Counted from the first letter of the stretch, positions 17,935 to 27,062 are shown. The stretch: 64,000 nt of DNA from Bin127 sp034423055 (GCA_034423055.1 DAOUJE010000051.1:1-64000); one strand, 5' to 3'. The notes: generated from the sequence alone by a model not told the origin. A program made the numbers and translations.

Positions 17935-19296
17935 ATGAACGGCAGCGGCGATAGAACCTCTATCCAGAGGGGACGAGTGCAGAAAAGGTGCTCGTTCTGC
18001 AAAAAGCAGCAGCAAGAGATCCGGATGCTGATCGCCGGGCCCAACAGCATCTTCATCTGCGACGAATGTGTCGAGCGTTGCCGGGGCATCATACGCCAAG
18101 CCACTCAAGCTCCAAAATCCAAAGCCGCAGCCGAAACCAAACCGACAAACGTATACCCGACTAAACCGGTCGATATCTATGACCAGCTGCAACAGTTCGT
18201 AATCGGTCAGGAGCAGGCGAAGAAGGTCCTCAGCGTTGGCGTCTACAACCACTACAAGCGGGTTCTAGCCAGCCAACAGAGCGAGACAGACGACGGCATC
18301 GAGTTGCAGAAGACCAACATCATGTTGGTCGGACCCCCGGGTTGTGGCAAGACCTATCTTGCTCAGATCATGGCCCAGGTGCTGAAAGTCCCGTTCGCGA
18401 TCGTTGACGCCACGTCGATAACGGAAGCGGGATACGTCGGTGAAGACGTCGAAAATATCCTCCTTCGCCTATTGCAAGCAGCCGGCGGCGATGTTGCCAG
18501 GGCCGAGCGAGGCATCATCTATATCGACGAGATCGACAAAATCGCTCGCAAGGATGTGAATCCATCGATAACCCGCGATGTGTCGGGCGAAGGCGTTCAG
18601 CAAGCGCTCTTGAAGATCCTCGAAGGCAATGTTGTAAACGTACCGCCGCACGGTGGGCGCAAACACCCGCACCAAGAGTTCATTCAGGTAAACACCGAGA
18701 ACATCCTGTTCATACTCGGCGGTGCTTTCGATGGCATTGACCAAATAATCCGTAAGCGCGAACGCAGATCACGTGAAGGCAACGGGATGGGTTTCCGGAC
18801 CAACGCCATCGTCGATGCGTATGCATCGCTGCCACAGCGTCCACACGGTGACGGCCGTGATTTGACCGACGTTGCTCCCGAGGATTTGCGAAACTACGGT
18901 TTCATTCCCGAATTCATCGGACGCGTTCCAGTTGTGGTCGGATTGTCAGACCTCACGCTAGACCAGATGGTCAAAGTGCTCGTCGAACCGAAAAACTCGA
19001 TTGTGTCGCAGTACGAAAAACTGTTCGGTTTAGACGATGTGGATCTCGAGTTCACTGAGGATGCCTTAGTGGCAATCGCCGAATACGCGCAAGCCCGTGG
19101 CATGGGCGCGCGTGGATTGCGGGCTATCGTAGAAGATGTGCTTATGGACGCCATGTACGCCCTGCCATCATGTCCTGATGCCACAAAATGCATCGTCACC
19201 AAAGACACGATCTTCGAGCACGGCCATCCAACGATTATCGATGGTCAAGGCAACTCGATCGATCCTGAGAACATAGCCATTTCAGAAGCCGCCTGA
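17935..19296 (+). CDS. clpX: ATP-dependent Clp protease ATP-binding subunit ClpX
   Basis: 453 residues. N-terminal zinc-binding domain CSFCKK...CDECVERC (about residues 21-48), Walker A GPPGCGKTYLAQ, Walker B IIYIDEIDKIA, and the ClpX-typical GYVGEDVENIL and PEFIGRVPVVVGL segments. A hexameric unfoldase that feeds ClpP. A 20-residue basic extension precedes the zinc domain. Probably co-transcribed with clpP. Confidence 0.97.
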   Translation: MNGSGDRTSIQRGRVQKRCSFCKKQQQEIRMLIAGPNSIFICDECVERCRGIIRQATQAPKSKAAAETKPTNVYPTKPVDIYDQLQQFVIGQEQAKKVLSVGVYNHYKRVLASQQSETDDGIELQKTNIMLVGPPGCGKTYLAQIMAQVLKVPFAIVDATSITEAGYVGEDVENILLRLLQAAGGDVARAERGIIYIDEIDKIARKDVNPSITRDVSGEGVQQALLKILEGNVVNVPPHGGRKHPHQEFIQVNTENILFILGGAFDGIDQIIRKRERRSREGNGMGFRTNAIVDAYASLPQRPHGDGRDLTDVAPEDLRNYGFIPEFIGRVPVVVGLSDLTLDQMVKVLVEPKNSIVSQYEKLFGLDDVDLEFTEDALVAIAEYAQARGMGARGLRAIVEDVLMDAMYALPSCPDATKCIVTKDTIFEHGHPTIIDGQGNSIDPENIAISEAA

Positions 19297-19350
19297 CATC
19301 CAGCTTTACGTTCCTGAACCACCATCTCAACCTCAATCGGCCCGAACAAT

Positions 19351-19557
19351 ATGCCGATCCGCGTAACAATTAACGGTCGCGATCTAGACCTCCCCGAACC
19401 TATCTCGCTCGAAGACTACATCGAGGAACTAGGACTAGCAGGAAGACGTCTTGCCGTAGCGTATAACGGCGATGTTGTGCCACGCGACGATTACGCAGAG
19501 GTCATCATCGACGGCGGAGATACGCTGGAGATAGTTCGGCCCGTAGGCGGTGGATAG
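19351..19557 (+). CDS. ThiS/MoaD-type sulfur carrier protein
   Basis: 68 residues with the ubiquitin-like ThiS pattern: an N-terminal MPIRVTINGRDLDLP, LAVAYNGDVVPRDDY and a C-terminal DTLEIVRPVGGG ending in the diglycine needed for adenylation and thiocarboxylation. It most resembles ThiS (thiazole synthesis). No thiG, thiF or other thiamin gene is adjacent, so assignment to thiamin rather than another sulfur-transfer pathway is not proven. The gap to clpX is 54 bp. Confidence 0.75.
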   Translation: MPIRVTINGRDLDLPEPISLEDYIEELGLAGRRLAVAYNGDVVPRDDYAEVIIDGGDTLEIVRPVGGG

Positions 19558-19621
19558 CCCCCGATTGAAACACGCCACCTTTCGCATCACGGGACGTTTG
19601 CAAACCCTCCCCCTTGATGCC
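19558..19621. repeat. Left flank of copy D (host repeat)
   Basis: GTTTGCAAACCCTCCCCCTTGATGCC closely matches the left flank of copy C, including the ATGCC duplication at 19617-19621. Confidence 0.5.
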
Positions 19622-19989
19622 ACGCATGATGCAAAAATCAGGTCGTGTCGACATTGGAGTGGATCATGTTGCCTGACAGGCCACCCTCGGCCATGTCGTT
19701 CCGAACGGAGCGCAGCCCTCGGCCATGTCGTTCCGAACGGAGCGCAGCCCTCGGCCATGTCATTCCGAACAGAGCGCAGCCCTCGACCATGTCGTTCCGA
19801 ACGGAGCGCAGCCCTCGGCCATGTCGTTCTGAACGGAGCGGAGCGGAGTGAAGAATCTCACACGGCATCCCCAGGACGTCTTTATGAGATTCCTCGTTAC
19901 GCTCGGAATGACAGCGCGATGCACTCGGAATGACAGGCTGCATGTATCGGAATGGCAACCCGCCGGTCACACAATTTCGCATCACGCGT
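19622..19989 (+). mobile_element. MITE-like element, copy D (368 bp)
   Basis: Left end ACGCATGATGCAAAAATCAGG; right end CAATTTCGCATCACGCGT. Flanked by ATGCC (19617-19621) and ATACC (19990-19994), a 5-bp duplication with one change. The left arm holds about four units of roughly 32 bp (TCGTTCCGAACGGAGCGCAG followed by CCCTCGGCCATG), then the hairpin core GAATCTCAC (about 19852) against ATGAGATTC (about 19884). Same orientation and same flanking sequence as copy C. Confidence 0.75.
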
Positions 19990-20197
19990 ATACCCAAGGG
20001 GGACACAAAAACCCTCCCCATCGATGCCCAAGAGGGAAACACAAAACCTCCCCCCTTTTGAAGGGGGTTCAGACATCGATCGTGCATCCCCTGCGAACTT
20101 CGCTACGCTGGTTCGCGTCCTTGTTGTCGGTAGTTTTGGGCTACGCGAAAGGGACGGATCGGGAAGGCCTGCCTGGCATTCCTCAGCGTGTCTATTC
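19990..20197. repeat. Right flank of copy D (host repeat), then unassigned spacer
   Basis: CCAAGGGGGACACAAAAACC then CTCCCCATCGATGCCCAAGA parallels the right flank of copy C to about 20090. The remaining 100 bp up to the cupredoxin-like gene end holds no recognised feature. Confidence 0.5.
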
Positions 20198-20866
20198 TTA
20201 TTCGACTACGCAGACGGCGCCAGTAGCGGTATCACCCGAGAACTCAGAGCGGTAACGGTGGCAACCGACGACCTGGAAGGTGTGAGATGCGCTGCCGACT
20301 TCTGGGTTGAACGACGACTTCCAAAGATCTGTAGTGTCCCACTGCTCCGCTTCACCGTCAAAGGCGGTAGCGCTGGAGGCGCTGCTCCGAGGGTTTTCCC
20401 AAGTGACCGTAGTCCCAACCTTGACCTTAATGATTTCGGGATCAAAAAACGCCGGATCAGCCATGATAACTGTGGCTTCGCCTTCAAGCGCAGGCCCCTC
20501 TGGAATTTCTATTTCGGTTTCTTCGTCTTCAGAACCAGTGACTTGCGCCTGTTCTGATCCTGCATCCGTGCCGACTGCTCTTCCTCCAGTCTCGCTGCCA
20601 GTTTCCGCGTCGGCTGTCGCTCTGGCTTGCGCGGTGGCCTGAATCTGCGCGGCGATGGTGTTAGCTCCGACCGTAATCCCTGCGTCCGGATCCCCGCCCG
20701 CGGCGATAACCGCCTCAGCAGTAGCTGTAGCGTTAGTCGCCTTTTGCTCGGCTTCGAAGGTCTGAATGGTTTCGAATTGCGTTGGCCCGCCACATGCGAC
20801 GACTGAAGCCGCGATTGTAAGTGCCACCCAAACAAAGATCGAGAGTGTAAGCGCCTTGTTTTTCAT
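20198..20866 (-). CDS. Cupredoxin-fold lipoprotein lacking clear copper ligands
   Basis: 222 residues. A lipoprotein signal ends SVVACGG (lipobox VVAC). A linker of about 110 residues, rich in Ala/Thr/Glu/Gly, precedes a plastocyanin-like domain with FFDPEIIKVKVGTTVTWENP and a C-terminal CVVE strand. In copper proteins the His after WxN and the C-x-n-H-x4-M loop bind the metal. Here the first His is absent, and the loop reads GCHRYRSEFSGDTATG, so metal binding is doubtful. It is the last gene of the peptide transporter operon, 20 bp after the permease, which suggests an extracytoplasmic accessory role. Confidence 0.65.
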   Translation of the reverse strand: MKNKALTLSIFVWVALTIAASVVACGGPTQFETIQTFEAEQKATNATATAEAVIAAGGDPDAGITVGANTIAAQIQATAQARATADAETGSETGGRAVGTDAGSEQAQVTGSEDEETEIEIPEGPALEGEATVIMADPAFFDPEIIKVKVGTTVTWENPRSSASSATAFDGEAEQWDTTDLWKSSFNPEVGSASHTFQVVGCHRYRSEFSGDTATGAVCVVE

Positions 20867-20886
20867 CTGCGCCTCCTAAATGAGGA

Positions 20887-21963
20887 TCAAGCGATCTGCC
20901 GCAACCGCGGATCCAATCGGTCACGAAGCCAGTCTCCAAGGAAGTTCATCGACAAAACCACCAAGAAAATCGCGAATCCCGGTACCAACGTCATGTGCGG
21001 AGCCTCGAAGAGGTAGTCCCTTCCCTGGTTCGTCATTACACCCCAAGCTGGAGTGGGCGGCTGGATGCCCGCGCCAACGAAACTGAGTGTCGACTCGGCG
21101 AGTATAAGACCACTGGTGTTCAAGCTGGCAACCACAATAACTGTGTTCATGATACCGGGTACCAAGTGCCGCCAAATTATGCGGATGTCTGATGCGCCTG
21201 CAACCCGAGCCGCTGCCACATAATCCAGTTCGCGAAGAACAAACACCTCGGCGCGAATTACGCGCACGAAACCGACCCAAGCCACCAACATGAGAACGAA
21301 CAACAGCATATCCACCTTCCACAGCAACACATCAATCTTCGCTCCGAACAATTGCGTCACGACGATCGCAACCATAATGAATGGAAGCGCGTTCCAGATG
21401 TCGACGAACCTCGTAACGAGCTCGTCCAAGACACCTCCGTAGTATCCGCTGAAGAGTGCTACCAAGGTGCCTAGAATCATGCCTGATGTGAGCGAGAAAG
21501 TCACGACCGCGATCGATATCCGAGAACCATGCAACAGCCTGCTGAAGATGTCTCGACCAGCATGGTCAGCACCAAGAACGTGCAACTTGCCGCATTGTTC
21601 GATGTTCTCTGAGCGTAAACCTCCGCTTGGATCAATCATGTCACAAGACCTGAACCTCAACTCTTCAATGGTTCGCCCCCCAAGCGGAATATAGGATGCC
21701 CTGGATCGTTCCCATAGACCAAGGTTGCGGTCATGCTCGAACCCTTTGTCTCTTGGAAATGGTGCAACATAAGGTCCGATGATCGCGGCGATCAAAAGCA
21801 ACGACAGGATGAACATCGGAATGACCGGATAACGACGAAGGTAGTACCAAATCAAAGTGATCGGGTTCGAACCCCGATCTGAATAAGTGACTAGTTGGGC
21901 GGTTTCCTCGGTAGCAGAACCCGTTGTTGTATCCGCCCTGTCAGCTTCTGTTGCCATTCGCAT
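20887..21963 (-). CDS. Peptide/nickel-type ABC transporter permease (DppC-like)
   Basis: 358 residues. The N-terminal extension is cytosolic; the first membrane helix (RRYPVIPMFILSLLLIAAIIG) begins near residue 46. The DppC hallmark GADHAGRDIFSRLLHGSRIS is present, as is the EAA loop (VAAARVAGASDIRIIWRHLV) that contacts the ATPase. Six helices are expected. It pairs with the DppB-like permease 39 bp upstream. No ATPase gene (DppD/DppF) is in the operon. Confidence 0.88.
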   Translation of the reverse strand: MRMATEADRADTTTGSATEETAQLVTYSDRGSNPITLIWYYLRRYPVIPMFILSLLLIAAIIGPYVAPFPRDKGFEHDRNLGLWERSRASYIPLGGRTIEELRFRSCDMIDPSGGLRSENIEQCGKLHVLGADHAGRDIFSRLLHGSRISIAVVTFSLTSGMILGTLVALFSGYYGGVLDELVTRFVDIWNALPFIMVAIVVTQLFGAKIDVLLWKVDMLLFVLMLVAWVGFVRVIRAEVFVLRELDYVAAARVAGASDIRIIWRHLVPGIMNTVIVVASLNTSGLILAESTLSFVGAGIQPPTPAWGVMTNQGRDYLFEAPHMTLVPGFAIFLVVLSMNFLGDWLRDRLDPRLRQIA

Positions 21964-22002
21964 TTACCCCAAGAATCTAAGTTTCGCGTTGAATCTTCTC
22001 TT

Positions 22003-22989
22003 CTACCTAAGCCGGACACGCGGGTCGATGACGGTGTAGAGGACATCTGCAAGCGTGGCAAACACCAAGAAATACATCAGGAAGACGATCACAGTCCCAA
22101 GCAGTAGCGGGAAGTCGTTGTTTTGCACCGCTTCTAGTAACGCTACCTGCCCGATACCAGGCCATGAGAACACGATCTCAACGACCAATGCGCCATTAAG
22201 AAACCCAGCGAAAAGCAAGAGTATCGACGTGACGGGGGTTATCAACGCGTTACGTAGCGCGTGTTTGAAAATGACCGTAGTGTTGCCAACGCCTTTCGCC
22301 CTTGCCATCTTCACGAACTCTGAATCGAGAATCTCCAACATCGAAGATCGCGTCAAGCGCATCAGACCCGCGGCCGACCCCCAACCCAGTGCGAGACAAG
22401 GCAACAAGTACTCTTTCCACCTTAGTTCGTCTGGGGTTCTACCACCCGCAGGCATCGCGAAAATCCTTAAGAACGACATCGCGCTGTCTTCCGGGATCGC
22501 TCTCAGCGTCACGGAGAAAATCCAAATCATTACCAGCGCAGTCACGAATGGCGGTGCCGCCTGACCTATCAATGCCAAAAATCTCGCGAAGTAGTCGAAC
22601 ACCCCTCCCCTCCAAACTGCAGCAACTACACCTGTTGGTATCCCCATCAGAACCGCGATCAACCATCCTCCGACTCCCAGCTGCACAGTCGCGCCCAATC
22701 GGCCCTTGATGATGTCCCACACGCCGATTTGTTGCCCTAAGGAAACGCCAAAATCAAGTCGGAAAACCCTACTCAGCCACTCAAGATATTGGATCGGTGC
22801 TGGCTTGTTGAAGCCCAGACGCTCTGAAAGATTGTCCAAACTTTGCTGGGTCAGGCCATATCCGCTGTCTGGGACGAAAATATCACGCGGATCCTTGGGA
22901 TTTACATGTACGAGGATAAATATCGCAAGAGTGGCACCGAACACGGAGATCAGTGAAGTAAATATGCGACCTGCCAAGAAACGAAACAT
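22003..22989 (-). CDS. Peptide/nickel-type ABC transporter permease (DppB-like)
   Basis: 328 residues. Family features: N-terminal helix FLAGRIFTSLISVFGATLAI, FNKPAPIQYLEWLSRVFRLD, the EAA loop KMARAKGVGNTTVIFKHALR and a C-terminal VIDPRVRLR. Forms the membrane channel with the DppC-like partner. It is separated from the binding-protein gene by 277 bp containing a stable hairpin. Confidence 0.88.
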   Translation of the reverse strand: MFRFLAGRIFTSLISVFGATLAIFILVHVNPKDPRDIFVPDSGYGLTQQSLDNLSERLGFNKPAPIQYLEWLSRVFRLDFGVSLGQQIGVWDIIKGRLGATVQLGVGGWLIAVLMGIPTGVVAAVWRGGVFDYFARFLALIGQAAPPFVTALVMIWIFSVTLRAIPEDSAMSFLRIFAMPAGGRTPDELRWKEYLLPCLALGWGSAAGLMRLTRSSMLEILDSEFVKMARAKGVGNTTVIFKHALRNALITPVTSILLLFAGFLNGALVVEIVFSWPGIGQVALLEAVQNNDFPLLLGTVIVFLMYFLVFATLADVLYTVIDPRVRLR

Positions 22990-23082
22990 TGATGGCTCCC
23001 GGGGCTATATCCAAGCGATCCCTTGCGTCCTCATGTGGGCTTACATCGAAGTTAGGCCATCTTGAGGGCGTGATCGTCCCCT

Positions 23083-23104
23083 ACTGACACCTGCCGGTGT
23101 CAGT
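23083..23104 (-). terminator. Intergenic hairpin between binding protein and permease genes
   Basis: ACTGACACC-TGCC-GGTGTCAGT is a perfect 9-bp stem with a four-base loop, 163 nt after the binding-protein stop codon in the direction of transcription. There is no T-tract on the coding strand. It could protect the upstream mRNA or lower read-through, giving more binding protein than permease. Confidence 0.5.
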
Positions 23105-23266
23105 TTGTATTCGGATCGCGCGGTGTGCCGCATGACCAATCGACACAACTTGCGCGATGATGGCGGCACACGGACGCAGTGTCTCGCGAACCGCCATCAC
23201 CTATGCGGTCGGGGCCCGATCATCCCAGGGATTTCCGGGCTCCGATCCGCGTTCTAGTCTGTTGGA

Positions 23267-25483
23267 CTACCTGATGACGATGAACTCAGGGTTGCTCGAC
23301 CAGTTGCTGTAGTGCTGCTGGCGGCCGTTCCAAGATGCAATTCTCGGTCCGGCAACTAGACCCTTCGGCACTTCGACAACACCGGCGTACTGTACCCAGT
23401 ACATTGACCAGTCCACCCACTCGAGGTGTTTCTGCTCACGCACGGCCTTGTCCTGCTCACCAAGGATCTCGAACAGCCACTTCGCGCCTGGCTGAGACTC
23501 GAAGCCTACGCCCCAACCAGGTCGGCTGGATGACGTGTCAACCGTCGGCAACGGCCAGTCGAGCGGGTAGACGTTCGAGTGAACGTCGCCGTTCTTGAAG
23601 ACTGGCAAGTATTGCACACGGCGTCGCATCCTCTGCGAGATGACTCCGCCGTAGTCCTCGATCAACTGCTCGATCTCGATCCCGAGCTGTTCCCACTGCG
23701 AGGTGATGTAGTCAGCGATTTCAAGGCTGACTTCACCGATCTCGGCAACGTAGGCCTGGAGCGTCATGCTCTCGATACCTTGACGCTTACCGTCAACCAG
23801 CGGGTAGCCAGCTGCGGCGAGCAACGCGTCGGCAAGTTCGAGGTCGCCGTCAGGCAACTTCCACGGGACACCATTCTCGAAAATGGTGCCAGCGGCTCGG
23901 GGGTCGCAGTCTATGCGGTTCCCTAGCCAGTCCCAGCAACCAGTTACCCGGTCCTCGTCCCAACCTGGGAAGTGTGGTCCCATGTACTCGGAGTAGATGC
24001 CAGCGCCTTTGTCGTCGAGGAACACGCTGTTGATCGCATCGCGGTCAATCGCAATCGACTGTGCGAGACGGACCAGGCGAGCCTGCTCCATGTCGGACAT
24101 CCCTTCAGGGTTGTCGACATCTGCGTATGGTGCGTTGCCGCATCGCTCGCGACCAGGTGCGTCCCCATCCGTGCAAGGAGCGTCTTCAGTTCCCCAAGGG
24201 TTGCCGATCCACGGGTAGTCTTCCGTGTACGGACCCTCGTTCGGGCCGTCGCCGCAAGCGTTGTCGATAGCTTCGGCGCTACGGTTCTCGCAGTTCCAAG
24301 GCTCTAGCGGTTCGCCAGTGCGGGCGTGCGAGTGCTCCCAGAGAAGACCCGGGTACATGATGGACTGACCAACGAAGCCACCGGGCATCGTCTCGAGGAA
24401 GCGGTAGCCTTCTTGCACAACGCCTGGAACCAGTTTGAAGTCCAACAGTGCCAAGTCTGCTTCGCCGTTGCGGAGCATGGCGATACGAGTGTTGTTCTCT
24501 GCAACCTGGATCTGGGTGTACTTGTCGATACCGGGCTGTACGCGCCAGTGGTCAGCAACAGCCTCGGTCGTGCAACGATCACCAGGGACGCAGTGGCCCT
24601 GTCGGAACGCGCCGGTGCCGACGTGGTGCTCACGTGCCCACTCAACTCCCATGGAGTCTTGGTGACTGAGGTAATACATACCGCGTGCTGCACTCAAGCA
24701 ACCGAACTGCGAGATCGGAAGACAGAAGTAGACCGGAGATACCAATCCGATTTCCACCGTCCAGTCGTCGATCTTCTGGGCTTCCAAGAAGATCGCCGCC
24801 AAGTCGCCAGAGTTACCGTAAGTGGTGTCCGGGTTCGTGGTGGCGTTCGACTCGTTGAAGTAGCGAACTACTTCGTCAGCGTCGACGATTCCAAAGTCTT
24901 GGTCTTCAAACCCTACTGGTGGGATGAACGGGATGCCTTGACCGTCAGGACCTTGTTTCATAGTCATGCGGACACGGGTTCCGGCCGGGTCGATGTCCCA
25001 AGACTCAACAAGTTCTGGGGTCATCGGGTCGCCATTTTCAAAGACGAAGAAGTATTCTTCCACGCCGCCTCCGTGCGTCGGAGTTCCACGGTAGGGACCG
25101 ACGGTCGGAAGCCCAATGACAGCGCCAACGCTGCGCGTGGCAAACACAACCTCGACCTCCTCTTCCATAGCCTCAGGGGCCATGGCCGGGGCTGCCGTAG
25201 CTGCCGGTGCCGCGGTGGCTGCCGGGGCTGCTTCCGCAGCTGCCTCACCCTGCATCGCAGGGGCGGCAGTGGCCGCGGCGGCGGCCTTTTCGGCCGGTCG
25301 CGCAGTCGCGGCTGGCGCCGCTTTAGCGGCTGGCGCTGCCGTGGCAGCTGGTCTGGCGGTTGCCGCAGGCGCGGGCTGCTCTGGCGCATCCGGGCTACCA
25401 CAGGCAAGAGCAAACGCTACTGCTGCAACAGCAACCGTCAAGGGCAGGAATCCCCACCGCCTGAGTAGATAGCTTAGTTTCAT
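23267..25483 (-). CDS. Family 5 (DppA/OppA-like) solute-binding lipoprotein
   Basis: 738 residues from the ATG at 25483, which has a perfect AGGAGGT nine nt upstream; the frame is open to 25564. The signal peptide ends at lipobox ALAC (residues 25-28). A long Ala/Pro/Thr low-complexity linker (to about residue 115, ending MAPEAMEEE) separates the lipid anchor from the periplasmic-binding fold. Family landmarks include NGDPMTPELVESWDI, GIPFIPPVGFED and ARLVRLAQSIAIDRDAIN. It captures a peptide or other oligomeric solute and delivers it to the two downstream permeases. Confidence 0.88.
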   Translation of the reverse strand: MKLSYLLRRWGFLPLTVAVAAVAFALACGSPDAPEQPAPAATARPAATAAPAAKAAPAATARPAEKAAAAATAAPAMQGEAAAEAAPAATAAPAATAAPAMAPEAMEEEVEVVFATRSVGAVIGLPTVGPYRGTPTHGGGVEEYFFVFENGDPMTPELVESWDIDPAGTRVRMTMKQGPDGQGIPFIPPVGFEDQDFGIVDADEVVRYFNESNATTNPDTTYGNSGDLAAIFLEAQKIDDWTVEIGLVSPVYFCLPISQFGCLSAARGMYYLSHQDSMGVEWAREHHVGTGAFRQGHCVPGDRCTTEAVADHWRVQPGIDKYTQIQVAENNTRIAMLRNGEADLALLDFKLVPGVVQEGYRFLETMPGGFVGQSIMYPGLLWEHSHARTGEPLEPWNCENRSAEAIDNACGDGPNEGPYTEDYPWIGNPWGTEDAPCTDGDAPGRERCGNAPYADVDNPEGMSDMEQARLVRLAQSIAIDRDAINSVFLDDKGAGIYSEYMGPHFPGWDEDRVTGCWDWLGNRIDCDPRAAGTIFENGVPWKLPDGDLELADALLAAAGYPLVDGKRQGIESMTLQAYVAEIGEVSLEIADYITSQWEQLGIEIEQLIEDYGGVISQRMRRRVQYLPVFKNGDVHSNVYPLDWPLPTVDTSSSRPGWGVGFESQPGAKWLFEILGEQDKAVREQKHLEWVDWSMYWVQYAGVVEVPKGLVAGPRIASWNGRQQHYSNWSSNPEFIVIR

Positions 25484-25713
25484 TAATGAACCTCCTGTAT
25501 TGTGCCGATGGAGATGGTTCCTAGACACGGATCCGCCGCGTCTTGCTCCAAACCGGTCGTTCACAGTGCCACGATCACGTCATGGACCCTGCAACTTCGC
25601 AGAGTATACAGCATACATCACGTCTCGCGGCTTACAATACGCGGGTAAATCTAGCATCACAATCGCAGTTTGTCAACTGAACCAACCTGAATATCGAACT
25701 CAGCAGGAACCTG
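25484..25713. other. Divergent promoter region, transporter operon and SDR gene
   Basis: No gene. The minus-strand promoter at 25648-25676 gives the transporter mRNA a leader of about 160 nt. A plus-strand promoter for the SDR gene was not resolved. Confidence 0.5.
25648..25676 (-). promoter_or_regulatory. Probable promoter of the first peptide transporter operon
   Basis: On the minus strand TTGACA (25676-25671) and TAGATT (25653-25648) are separated by 17 bases, a strong vegetative-type match. Confidence 0.6.
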
Positions 25714-26514
25714 ATGTCATCGAATCCAACCCTAAACATCGAACATTCCGTGCCTCAAATGTTGAAAGGCAAAACTGCCCTAGTAACTGGTGCCAGTTCC
25801 GGCATCGGCAGAGCAACCGCCAAACTCCTTTCCGAGCACGGCGCGAATGTGGTCATCGCGGCGCGAAGAGCTGATTTATGTGCAGAAGTTGCTGAAGATA
25901 TTCGACATGACGGCGGCGAAGCGACTTGGGTCCAAACCGATGTCACCGAAAATTCCGACGTCCAGCGCATGCTCCGTCACACCTTGGATACATACGGAAA
26001 AATCGACTGCGCGTTCAACAATGCCGGCGTTTTACTCGACACCGGTCGCATCCACGAGATGAATTCGGACGTGCTCCAGCGCTCGTGGGAAGTCAACGTC
26101 CTAGGAGTCTGGCTCTGCATGAAAGCAGAACTTGCCGCGATGGTAGACCAGGGTACCGGCGGCTCAATCGTTAACGACTCGTCTCGCAACGGATTGCGCG
26201 CCGACATCAAACGGCCTGCATACACCGCAACCAAACATGCGGTCACTGGTTTGACAAAAGCCGCCGCGCTCGACTACGCCAGGATGAACATCCGCGTGAA
26301 TGGCATTTGCCCAGGACCAATCGACACCGACATGATGCTAGCCGTAGATCGCGGCGACTCCGAGATGCGGCGCAGGATCGAATCGGCGGTGCCGCTTGCG
26401 CGTTACGGACAACCGCACGAAGTCGGCGAACTCGTGGCGTGGCTTCTGTCTGACAGAAGTTCCTACGTTACTGGACAGATGGTCGGCATCGACGGAGGAT
26501 TACTCGCGTCATGA
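25714..26514 (+). CDS. Short-chain dehydrogenase/reductase
   Basis: 266 residues. Cofactor motif TGASSGIG, NNAG segment FNNAGVLL, catalytic Ser (VNDSSRNG) and YxxxK (AYTATKHAV), C-terminal YVTGQMVGIDGG: a complete classical SDR of the FabG/glucose dehydrogenase type. An AGGA seven nt before the ATG supports this start over the internal ATG at 25759. Its stop overlaps the next gene by four bases (ATGA), implying an operon with the CinA-like and nucleotidylyltransferase-like genes. Substrate unknown. Confidence 0.88.
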   Translation: MSSNPTLNIEHSVPQMLKGKTALVTGASSGIGRATAKLLSEHGANVVIAARRADLCAEVAEDIRHDGGEATWVQTDVTENSDVQRMLRHTLDTYGKIDCAFNNAGVLLDTGRIHEMNSDVLQRSWEVNVLGVWLCMKAELAAMVDQGTGGSIVNDSSRNGLRADIKRPAYTATKHAVTGLTKAAALDYARMNIRVNGICPGPIDTDMMLAVDRGDSEMRRRIESAVPLARYGQPHEVGELVAWLLSDRSSYVTGQMVGIDGGLLAS

Positions 26515-27062
26515 ACGGCGATGACCAGTTCCGGTTGATCAAGCAAATCCACGATGCCGACGCCAGATCGTGCTTAGTCATTACGGGCGCCGGGACAAGC
26601 GCGATCTCTGCGCTATTTTCCGTAGCGGGAGCATCGCGAACCGTGATCGACGCCCAAGTACCGTATTCACGGGCCGCGTTAGACGCGTACGTCGGCACTC
26701 AAGCAGAACAGCACGTTTCCCAAGACGAAGCGAAAGCCATGGCCGTCAAAGCGCACGAACGGTCAGTACTACTCTCGGATGTGGAACCTCTACCTAACCG
26801 CCTAATCGGCATCTCGTGCACGGCTGCAATCGCCACCGATCGCCATCGCAGAGGCGAAAACCGCGTCCATGTCGCGTGGCATAACGGTAACGAAGGCACA
26901 ACCTACTCATTAGTCATGAACAAAGGCGAACGGAACCGAGCCGAAGAGGAGGCCGTGTGCTCAGCCATCGTCCTGAACGCGCTTGCTGAAGCATCTGGAG
27001 TCGAAGATCGGCTCAAGATCAAACTGCTGCCCGGTGAAAATGTCGAACGCTTCGTACATTGA
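26511..27062 (+). CDS. CinA C-terminal-like (nicotinamide-nucleotide amidase-like) protein
   Basis: 183 residues. Similarity to the CinA amidohydrolase domain is suggested by SCLVITGAGTSAISALFSVAGASRTVIDAQVPYSR, in which the glycine-rich segment and AGASRT correspond to CinA's S.TGG...L...PG.S..f....VtYs. Further support comes from AMAVKAHER and the GISCTAAIATDRHRRGENRVHVA stretch. Substitutions at the usual catalytic positions make the activity uncertain. The ATG overlaps the SDR stop (ATGA), and its 3' end overlaps the nucleotidylyltransferase-like gene by 23 bp. A role in nicotinamide nucleotide recycling is inferred. Confidence 0.55.
   Translation: MNGDDQFRLIKQIHDADARSCLVITGAGTSAISALFSVAGASRTVIDAQVPYSRAALDAYVGTQAEQHVSQDEAKAMAVKAHERSVLLSDVEPLPNRLIGISCTAAIATDRHRRGENRVHVAWHNGNEGTTYSLVMNKGERNRAEEEAVCSAIVLNALAEASGVEDRLKIKLLPGENVERFVH

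Noticed and set aside
21855..21885. tRNA T-loop-like text (GGTTCGAACCCCGATC)
   Set aside because: It lies inside the DppC coding sequence and no acceptor or anticodon stem can be drawn around it.
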